Both the position numbers and the translations under genes were made by a program. Shown in pieces: positions 6,303 to 11,704 of a stretch of 11,704 bases of DNA (positions within the stretch are counted from its first letter, which is position 1; every line of letters begins with the position of its first letter). The DNA is taken from contig CAYSCH010000304.1 of NCBI GenBank assembly GCA_964429355.1, forward strand, positions 1 through 11,704, given 5' to 3'. Source of the DNA: JAAYAY01 sp964429355. Lineage in GTDB: Bacteria > Planctomycetota > Planctomycetia > Pirellulales > Thermoguttaceae. The notes beneath the pieces were generated by a model that did not search any database, had not been told where the DNA came from, and saw only the letters and a list, made by a program, of their open reading frames with translations.

Positions 6303-9248
6303 CTACGATCCGGCCGCCGGTGCCGTTCCGTCGATCCTGATCCGGTACAGCGTGCCTTTGTTAAAGCCAACCAGACCGTAGTGACTGGAACTGGCGATGT
6401 GCCAGACGCCGCTACGGGCGAACTTGGGAAGACAGTCGATACCGTCGACCAGCAGTTCTTCCTTGCCGCTGTGAAGATTGATTCGCCGCCAATCTTCGCC
6501 GGTGTAATAGAGCCAATCGCCGTGCCGGGCAAGGCTGCCCACATGGACGCCCGTTTGCCAGTTGTTGCGATTGTCACGCAACACTTGCAGCCGGCCGGAC
6601 TCCTCATTGAATCGGCAGGGCAGAAGAAACCAGGAGGCAGCAATCCAGAGGGTTCCGTCGATACTCAGAAATGTGTCACCCGGGGGAAACGACTCGCGAT
6701 ACGACCCACTGGTCGGATAGGCCCACACCTCGCGGGTATCGGGATCCACCAGAAGTGGACTTCGCCGCCCCATAGCAAGGCTGGCCCGTCGCGTAATGAA
6801 GATGATTCGACGTGGCTTAGAGGCGGGAATCACATGCTCAAACACCGTCTCGGGGATGAAGGCCATGTCGGGATCCGCAGCCTTCGATTCGTCATTGCTG
6901 TTGGGGTACCAGACGTTCGTTGCCTCGTGAATCACCTCCACTTTGCTCTGGTTCCCATTGAACTCGACAATCGCAATCCAGGCCCGGTGCTCGTTGCCGA
7001 ATGAGCCGACGGCCAGCACGCGCCCTTGGGCAAGGGGGTGCACCACCATGCCGAATCGGTCGCAAGGGGGCAATCCCTGTTCCTCGCCGATGGGGGCCAG
7101 TTTATTGCCGTCGCGATCGAACACCGACAGCCCCCTTCTGTAGGAAACTGCTTTGTAGGAAGTTACGATCCATACGTAGCGCCCATCGGTAATTACGTCG
7201 TCAACTAACATGCCTTCACCGGACAGGACGGGGATCATTTTGCCAGGTTCATTCATGAACAAGACAGCACCAGGCGAGGAGAAAGCATCGAGCCCTTGGC
7301 CCAGCGGGTGAAATTGGGAGAGCCTCCTCCCGTCGTGCTCGGTGCCGGCGATGGCCTCCAGGGAAATCCGTGACCCGGGCTTTGTATCGGACCTCGGTGG
7401 CGTTGGGGCTGCCGGATGCTCCTTCGTTGGGGCCTCGCTTGCCAGTTTCGAGACGAACCGTCTCAGTTCACTCCGCAGCCGGTCGCTGTCGTACATATAG
7501 CGCTCGTAGCCGGTCTGTTGACGCAGCAAGTTGGAGTTCGCCTTCTCGGCGTCAGCGCGGAGGTCCTCCGCTTCTTCCACCAATTCCAACGATTTCTCCT
7601 GCCTGCAATGGTAGCGATAGCAGAGCATGCCATAGCGTCCGTAGATTCGCACGAGAGGCCGCTCCGACGCCATCAGCCGGTCCAGGAACGTCAGGTATTC
7701 CTTCTCGGAGAAGCGGTAGTAGCTCGACTTCACACTCAACCCAGTCCCCGCGTCGTGCAGGAAATAGTCGAGCCTGGAAACCGGCCACATCGACTCGGGT
7801 AGCCGGTTCAGCAGCAGATCGGTGATCAGGTCAAGATCCTCTTCATCGTGGTAATTCCCGTCGCATCGCATCAGAGCGCACGCGAAGAGAAAAGAATACA
7901 CATCCAACGAGCCGGTCAGGCCCAGGCGCTCAGCCTGGCTTGCAGGGTCCAGCAAAGCGATCCGAGAGAAGGAGTGACGCAGGAAATCCTTCTTGATGGC
8001 TTCGCACTCGAGGAGGGGGGCGCTGACGGCGCCGCGTCGGACACCGGTGAGGCTGTCAATCGCGTTGTAGGTCAGGTCGGTGGCCTCCTCGCGGCAGAGC
8101 CGACGGTTTCGGATCAGGTACTCACAATGCTGAAGCGACCGCTTCCAGTCGCTGACGACCTCAGTCACCAGCGACGTCCAAAACGGATCCTCTTCGTCGT
8201 TTCGCGCACCCTTGGGCCAATCGCCCAACTCTACGGGTTGCCTGTTGTGTCGAGTGTATTCGCGAACGAGTTGGATCCGCTGATCGTCGGCGTCGGGCTT
8301 GAGCAGTATCGCCGCCTCACGCAAGGCCGCCGATCGCCGAAATTCCCCCAGAGAGCTGAATTCCTCCGCTCGCCGGGTGAGCAAGCGAAATTGATCATCG
8401 ACGCCGATCGTCGGCCTGCCGGTTCGGACCAGTCCAGCCAACTCGTCGGCAAACAGGGCTACCAGTTGTTCGCCAGCCTTATCGAAAGGCACAGCTTCGA
8501 GCTTCCGCTCAAGTAGGACATTGGCCGCGTTGCGGGCCCGCACGGTGATCTCTACGCTTGTGCCGCCGTCCTCGAGGTTGCGTTCGCTGCGATACTCGCC
8601 TTCGATGAACACCGGCACAGGACGGTCGCTCTGCTCGCCGCCCGTAACGCCGCGCTCGGTGCCGATAGCCTTAGCTTCGTCCACCGCGACGAGGGCCACA
8701 CCAGGGATTTGCTGGTAGGCAGCGCGAAGGACTTCCGCGTAATCGGACTGGAGAAAGGAGTATTCGAAGGTGAGATCGTGGCTCACGAAATCTGGCACGG
8801 CTACCACGTCCTTGACGCCGTCCTTGAATTGTTCGACGATCCTGAGCGTCTCCTCCGCCAAAGCAGCAACCACTTGGTCTCGCGTCGTATCGTCCACAGA
8901 CAGCGACAGCTCCTGAAGCCTCACGCCGAGATGGGAATCGCATACGGCTAGTCGAACGTTGTTCTCGCTACCGACCAATAGCACCAAGAGATCGGCCCCT
9001 GCAATTCCGTCCATGCGACCGCGACCTGCATCGTTCCCGAAAAGCCCTTGGATCGCCTGTTCATCGAACACTGCTCCCAGTTGTTGGCGCTCGACAGTCG
9101 CCACCGCGTTCGTCTCACTCAAACGCGTCACCAGCAAGTCGTTCCAGCCCGTAGTCTCGCCTCCCAGTACCGCCACCTTTGGCGGCGTTGCCGCGAATCC
9201 GGCCGTCTGGGCTATCAGTACTACCACCCACGCCATGAAAAGCCGCAT
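6303..9248 (-). CDS. Large exported protein with CsgG/FlgO-like N-terminal region and predicted beta-propeller C-terminus
   Basis: The 981-residue protein starts with a signal peptide (1-20, cleavage near GFAA/TPP). Residues about 22-150 carry the pattern KVAVLGGE...LLVTRLSE...VATVERQQLGAVFDEQAIQG...GADLLVLLVG, typical of CsgG/FlgO-like domains: short beta strand, helix, VERxxL, GAD-x-L-V. A related segment with VAVPDF and a helix follows at about 149-275. Residues 285-600 are helical and rich in charged residues. A proline-rich linker (about 607-625) leads to a region (about 640-975) of repeated short strands such as YVWIVTS, RVLAVGSF, TLWIAASW, DWLYYTGEDW and GVWHIASS, as in WD/NHL-like propellers. 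There is no lipobox Cys, unlike CsgG itself. The upstream ATG at 9350 is rejected because AAGGAGG stands just before 9248 and the signal peptide begins there. Function is unknown; cell-surface or periplasmic sensing or assembly is a guess. Confidence 0.8.
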   Translation of the reverse strand: MRLFMAWVVVLIAQTAGFAATPPKVAVLGGETTGWNDLLVTRLSETNAVATVERQQLGAVFDEQAIQGLFGNDAGRGRMDGIAGADLLVLLVGSENNVRLAVCDSHLGVRLQELSLSVDDTTRDQVVAALAEETLRIVEQFKDGVKDVVAVPDFVSHDLTFEYSFLQSDYAEVLRAAYQQIPGVALVAVDEAKAIGTERGVTGGEQSDRPVPVFIEGEYRSERNLEDGGTSVEITVRARNAANVLLERKLEAVPFDKAGEQLVALFADELAGLVRTGRPTIGVDDQFRLLTRRAEEFSSLGEFRRSAALREAAILLKPDADDQRIQLVREYTRHNRQPVELGDWPKGARNDEEDPFWTSLVTEVVSDWKRSLQHCEYLIRNRRLCREEATDLTYNAIDSLTGVRRGAVSAPLLECEAIKKDFLRHSFSRIALLDPASQAERLGLTGSLDVYSFLFACALMRCDGNYHDEEDLDLITDLLLNRLPESMWPVSRLDYFLHDAGTGLSVKSSYYRFSEKEYLTFLDRLMASERPLVRIYGRYGMLCYRYHCRQEKSLELVEEAEDLRADAEKANSNLLRQQTGYERYMYDSDRLRSELRRFVSKLASEAPTKEHPAAPTPPRSDTKPGSRISLEAIAGTEHDGRRLSQFHPLGQGLDAFSSPGAVLFMNEPGKMIPVLSGEGMLVDDVITDGRYVWIVTSYKAVSYRRGLSVFDRDGNKLAPIGEEQGLPPCDRFGMVVHPLAQGRVLAVGSFGNEHRAWIAIVEFNGNQSKVEVIHEATNVWYPNSNDESKAADPDMAFIPETVFEHVIPASKPRRIIFITRRASLAMGRRSPLLVDPDTREVWAYPTSGSYRESFPPGDTFLSIDGTLWIAASWFLLPCRFNEESGRLQVLRDNRNNWQTGVHVGSLARHGDWLYYTGEDWRRINLHSGKEELLVDGIDCLPKFARSGVWHIASSSHYGLVGFNKGTLYRIRIDGTAPAAGS

Positions 9249-9250
9249 GA

Positions 9251-9259
9251 TTCCTCCTT
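9251..9259 (-). promoter_or_regulatory. Strong Shine-Dalgarno site that decides the start of the CsgG-like gene
   Basis: On the minus strand AAGGAGGAA ends two bases before the ATG at 9248, with the GGAGG core four bases from it. It is the best ribosome binding site in the window and rules out the upstream in-frame ATG at 9350. Confidence 0.85.
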
Positions 9260-9298
9260 CCACCCCACCGAGGGAACACAGGGGCCTGTCGAGCTTGA

Positions 9299-9304
9299 AT
9301 TGTA
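9299..9304 (-). promoter_or_regulatory. Possible -10 box upstream of the CsgG-like gene
   Basis: The minus strand reads TACAAT here, five of six positions of TATAAT, about 50 bases before the start codon at 9248. No good -35 box is found at 16-18 bases, so recognition by the housekeeping sigma factor is uncertain; an activator or other sigma factor could act here. Confidence 0.25.
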
Positions 9305-9352
9305 ACTCCACTGGCCATTGCCCGCCAGCGCACGCAGCTTTAGCAGACACTC

Positions 9353-9400
9353 CGCGCTAGCGCGTGAGGTTGCCAACAAACGGCAAATAGCGCGCGTGAG
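9353..9400 (-). promoter_or_regulatory. Candidate operator: repeated CTCACGCGC and a 12-bp palindrome
   Basis: CTCACGCGC occurs twice on the minus strand (9392-9400 and 9360-9368), 32 bases apart, close to three helical turns. The second copy overlaps the perfect palindrome CGCGCTAGCGCG (9353-9364). Between them is a 5-bp hairpin, TTGCC-AACAAAC-GGCAA (9370-9386). The block lies about 50-100 bases upstream of the possible -10 box of the CsgG-like gene, where an activator could bind. Confidence 0.35.
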
Positions 9401-9838
9401 ATGTGCCATTAACCACCCTTCAATGACTCAAGAGCAAGCATACCTCTGCTGGTGGAGTCCGGTGGCCGGATTCCGAGTCAGGTTGGGCGAGTCGGAATTG
9501 GGTCGGAGCGGTGCTCCGAGAATCCAAGGTTTTCTGGGACGGTGGTGACCGTTGTTCTCGTTGTGCCCGCACGCGGCTCGGTCCAGCGGGTCGCTGAGCG
9601 TTAGGCTGAAACAGCCTATCACGCGGCATAGGGCGTGACAGCACAGTAAGTTGAAGACGCACGGCGTCGATGTAGTCCATCTGCGACATGACTACCACAG
9701 CAAATGCGGGCCGTCGAGGACGTGCGTCTCCATACGCGGAAGCGTCTTCATCCAGGAGAGGGTCTCTTCGAGCTCGAAGAAAACGAGCTGATCGGCTGAG
9801 CCGCCTTCGGCGGCCCAGTTGCCCGCAAAGAAACCCGG
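9401..9838. other. Intergenic stretch with tandem hairpins
   Basis: No complete gene is visible between the upstream region of the CsgG-like gene and the end of the SMP-30-like gene. Perfect hairpins are ATTCCGA/TCGGAAT (9470-9498, 15-base loop), TCGGAGC-GGT-GCTCCGA (9503-9519), ACGGT-GGTG-ACCGT (9539-9552), TAGGCTG-AAA-CAGCCTA (9602-9618) and GCCGCC-TTC-GGCGGC (9800-9814). None has a T run, so they are not standard terminators. The last could still mark the end of the SMP-30 transcript. Bases 9695-9838 hold a coding-like remnant on the minus strand, listed separately. Confidence 0.5.
9692..9838 (-). pseudogene. Possible remnant of an alpha/beta-hydrolase 3' end
   Basis: Directly after the SMP-30 stop codon, in the same frame, 48 codons stay open to a TAG at 9692-9694. 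The translation contains LVFFELEETLSWMKTLPRME followed by THVLDGPHLLW. The arrangement LPxxxxHVLDGPHLL resembles the last strand and catalytic His of alpha/beta hydrolases, which normally continue with an LETH-like segment; here it ends at Trp-stop. No start codon or ribosome binding site belongs to it. The assignment rests on motif memory only. Confidence 0.3.
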
Positions 9839-10894
9839 TCAAGGCCCCAGCGGCAGAACGGAGAGGGTGTGCGGCTTGCCGGACCCCGTGTTGACCGACC
9901 CGGAGAACACGCGATCGAAGTTGGCAATGATCAGTTCCGAGCCCCGCACAATCGCCTCGCTGGGCCCGTCCATGGAGCCGTCGGCTCCGTCGCTGTCGCC
10001 GTTGGCGCACAGCCGCCGGGCGGCGCCGTCGGCCGCGACGGCGAAGATGGCATTCTGGAGAACGTCGGCCACGTAGATCGTGTCGCTGCGCGGGTCGCAG
10101 TAGATCCCGTCGGCCGACCGCATCGCCCCAGGGCGGGTAAACTCGCTGATCGAGGTCGCCTTTCCCTCGCCGCCGAGGGTCAGCTTGTGGAGAAACCCGT
10201 CCCCGCAGTTGGCCACGAAGAGATCGCCGTGGCGGTTGAAGGCGATCCCGTCGGCGCCCACGGGGATCTCGCGGCTGGCCGTTTCGAACACCGCGACCGC
10301 GTGGGGATCCTCGCTCAAGGGGCTCTGCATCGTCGCGTCGCGCTCGTCCAGCCGGAACCGGAATACGGCGCTCAGCGTGCACTCGCCGCGGGCGCCGATG
10401 TTGGAATCCGTCACGTAAACGTGGCCGCCCCGGATCGCCACCCCGTTGGCCACGTTCAGCCCGCTGGCGACCACGATCGTCTCCCGCGGCTTTCCGTCCC
10501 GCACGGTGATCCGCAGAAGGCGCGAGCCGGCCTGGGGAATCCCCACCTGGCAATCGGCCACGTAGAGATCACCGTTGGCCGCGGCGCGAATCCCCATGGG
10601 GTGCACCTTCTTCGAATCCGGGTGCACCGCGGGGCGAAAATACTCTTCCACCCGGTTGTCGGGCCCGATCTTCATGATCGTGCCCGGTGAAGATTGGTCC
10701 GTGAAGTTCGGCACGGCCAGCAGCAGGTTCCCGTCGGGCAGCAGCTCCAGCCCGTCGGGCGTGTTGCAGGAGTCGGGCAGCAGGATCGGCGCCGCGTAGC
10801 GCGGGGGCTCTGCCGCGTCTGCGACGCTTCCCCAGAAGACGGGGCAGCCGAGCGCGAAGAACCAGACGATACATTGCAGACCGGTGTGTTTCAT
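9839..10894 (-). CDS. Exported SMP-30/gluconolactonase-like beta-propeller protein
   Basis: The 351-residue protein has a signal peptide (1-28, hydrophobic core about 8-22, cleavage near ADA/AEP) and then six propeller blades with the repeated pattern of a G-containing turn, a D/N-G loop and a strand ending in AD or AN: PDGLELLPDGNLLLAVPN (46-63), MGIRAAANGDLYVAD (100-114), NGVAIRGGHVYVTD (150-163), ADGIAFNRHGDLFVAN (214-229), ADGIYCDPRSDTIYVAD (261-277) and EAIVRGSELIIANFD (313-327). This matches the SMP-30/gluconolactonase/LRE family, whose members are metal-dependent lactonases, and is related to NHL propellers. The substrate cannot be read from the sequence; a periplasmic sugar lactone is plausible. 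The start is supported by GGGAGAG seven bases upstream (plus positions 10902-10908). The gene lies 100 bases after an aldo/keto reductase on the same strand with no terminator between, so the two may form one transcript for carbohydrate conversion. Confidence 0.85.
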   Translation of the reverse strand: MKHTGLQCIVWFFALGCPVFWGSVADAAEPPRYAAPILLPDSCNTPDGLELLPDGNLLLAVPNFTDQSSPGTIMKIGPDNRVEEYFRPAVHPDSKKVHPMGIRAAANGDLYVADCQVGIPQAGSRLLRITVRDGKPRETIVVASGLNVANGVAIRGGHVYVTDSNIGARGECTLSAVFRFRLDERDATMQSPLSEDPHAVAVFETASREIPVGADGIAFNRHGDLFVANCGDGFLHKLTLGGEGKATSISEFTRPGAMRSADGIYCDPRSDTIYVADVLQNAIFAVAADGAARRLCANGDSDGADGSMDGPSEAIVRGSELIIANFDRVFSGSVNTGSGKPHTLSVLPLGP

Positions 10895-10994
10895 GAAATC
10901 GCTCTCCCTGGCTCCAGTTCAAAATCGCAAATTCGTCTCTGCTGCGTCCGCCCCGCCGCTCCCGCGAAGGGAACTGTTTTCTGCTTTCGAGCCC

Positions 10995-11704
10995 TCAAGG
11001 AGCCGAATCGATGTAGGTGTCGAGCCCCCTGGACGCCGGCAGCACGATACCGCCGCGGCGGGCCTCGTCCTCGATCCGGCGGCAGTCGGCCGGATCGAGC
11101 AGGATGCCGCCGGCGGCCGCGTTTTCCAGCACGTGGTCTTCGCTGCGGATGCCGCACAGCGCGTGGCACTGCTGCCCCTGGGCGATGGTCCAGGCCACGA
11201 TGAGCTGGGCCACCGTCGCTCCGTACTTCTGGGCGATGGGCCGCATGCGGGCCAGCGCGTCGTTCATGCGGCGGACCGATTCCGGGGAGAACTGGGGGCT
11301 GGTGCGCCGGAAATCGTGCTGCGGATACTCGCGGTCGGGCCGGAGGTTGCCGCTCAGCAGGCCGTGCTCCAGCGGGGAATAGGCGAAGAAGCTGACTCCG
11401 TTGCTCTCGCAGGCGTCCATGATCCCCGCTTCGCGGACGAGCTGGTCGATCAGGTTGAACCGCTCCTGATCCACGTCCAGCGTTCCGGCGGAGCAGTATT
11501 GCCGGAACTGGTCGAGCGAAACGTTGGAACACCCCACCGCGCGGACTTTTCCCGCCGCCCGCAGCTCCTCCAGGGCGCCCATCGTGTCGGCGATGGGCGT
11601 GGTGTCCTCCTGCGCGTGGGTCAGAAGGATGTCGAGGTAGTCGGTTCCGAGCCGCCGCAGGCTGTTTTCGACTTCGCGCTTGATCGAGTCCGGGTTCAGG
11701 TAGC
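10995..11704 (-). CDS. Aldo/keto reductase, N-terminus beyond the window
   Basis: The visible 235 residues are the C-terminal two thirds or more of an NAD(P)H-dependent aldo/keto reductase with a TIM-barrel fold. Reading back to the window edge gives SLRRLGTDYLDILLTHAQED, where the His of LTHAQED is the family's catalytic-tetrad His. GKVRAVGCSNVS and SPLEHGLLSG follow, the latter a hallmark of YajO/IolS-like members, and then the cofactor-binding GIRSEDHVLENA near the end. The Asp, Tyr and Lys of the tetrad lie in the missing N-terminal part of roughly 80-90 residues. The ATG at 11582 is internal, not the start. The protein appears cytoplasmic in its visible part and would reduce carbonyl groups of sugars or aldehydes; its substrate is unknown. 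It precedes the SMP-30-like gene on the same strand by 100 bases. Codon use is strongly GC-rich, as in that neighbour. Confidence 0.92.
   Translation of the reverse strand, partial: YLNPDSIKREVENSLRRLGTDYLDILLTHAQEDTTPIADTMGALEELRAAGKVRAVGCSNVSLDQFRQYCSAGTLDVDQERFNLIDQLVREAGIMDACESNGVSFFAYSPLEHGLLSGNLRPDREYPQHDFRRTSPQFSPESVRRMNDALARMRPIAQKYGATVAQLIVAWTIAQGQQCHALCGIRSEDHVLENAAAGGILLDPADCRRIEDEARRGGIVLPASRGLDTYIDSAP

Noticed and set aside
9420..10553. Long minus-strand open frame of 377 codons
   Set aside because: It overlaps the SMP-30-like gene in another frame, is dominated by Arg, Gly and Pro as expected of a shadow frame in GC-rich DNA, and lacks a ribosome binding site and any family pattern.
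1..11704. CRISPR array, tRNA, insertion sequence or known defence operon
   Set aside because: No regularly spaced repeats, no tRNA-like cloverleaf, no transposase or nuclease gene, and no recognisable defence gene set were seen anywhere in the window.

Overview
The window looks like a chromosomal segment from a planctomycete, probably of the Pirellulales type. That is an inference from gene style only: a plain rplM-rpsI ribosomal pair followed by scattered single genes, most coding for exported proteins of poorly known function (a HEAT-repeat protein, a GspG-C-like protein, a large CsgG-like protein, an SMP-30-like lactonase), with long GC-rich intergenic stretches. There is no rRNA, tRNA, CRISPR array, transposase or phage gene.

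Left part (1-1305): a leader with a possible promoter and two hairpins, then ribosomal proteins L13 and S9 on the plus strand, closed by a strong 15-bp hairpin terminator. A convergent minus-strand gene (1407-2042) codes for a small secreted protein I cannot name. Centre-left (2043-5020): a plus-strand exported HEAT-repeat protein, built in part from a tandem duplication of about 195 residues, ends at a clear terminator. That terminator lies inside the 3' end of a convergent alpha/beta-hydrolase gene which has lost its catalytic C-terminus and is probably a decaying gene.

Centre (5021-6302): about 580 bases rich in palindromes and without a gene, then a short membrane-anchored protein with a GspG-like C-terminal domain and a tail that looks like a dispersed genomic repeat. 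Right (6303-9248, minus): a 981-residue exported protein with an N-terminal CsgG/FlgO-like region, a helical middle and a C-terminal part that reads like a beta-propeller. It has the best Shine-Dalgarno sequence in the window and repeated GC-rich motifs upstream. Far right (9839-11704, minus): an aldo/keto reductase cut by the window edge, followed by an exported SMP-30/gluconolactonase-like propeller, perhaps one carbohydrate-related transcription unit. The 590 bases between this unit and the CsgG-like gene hold several hairpins and a short coding-like remnant.

I see no complete new multi-gene system. The observations most worth following up are the CsgG-plus-propeller protein with its upstream motifs, the truncated hydrolase and the possible hydrolase fragment near 9.7-9.84 kb, the internal duplication in the HEAT protein, and the intergenic hairpin clusters.
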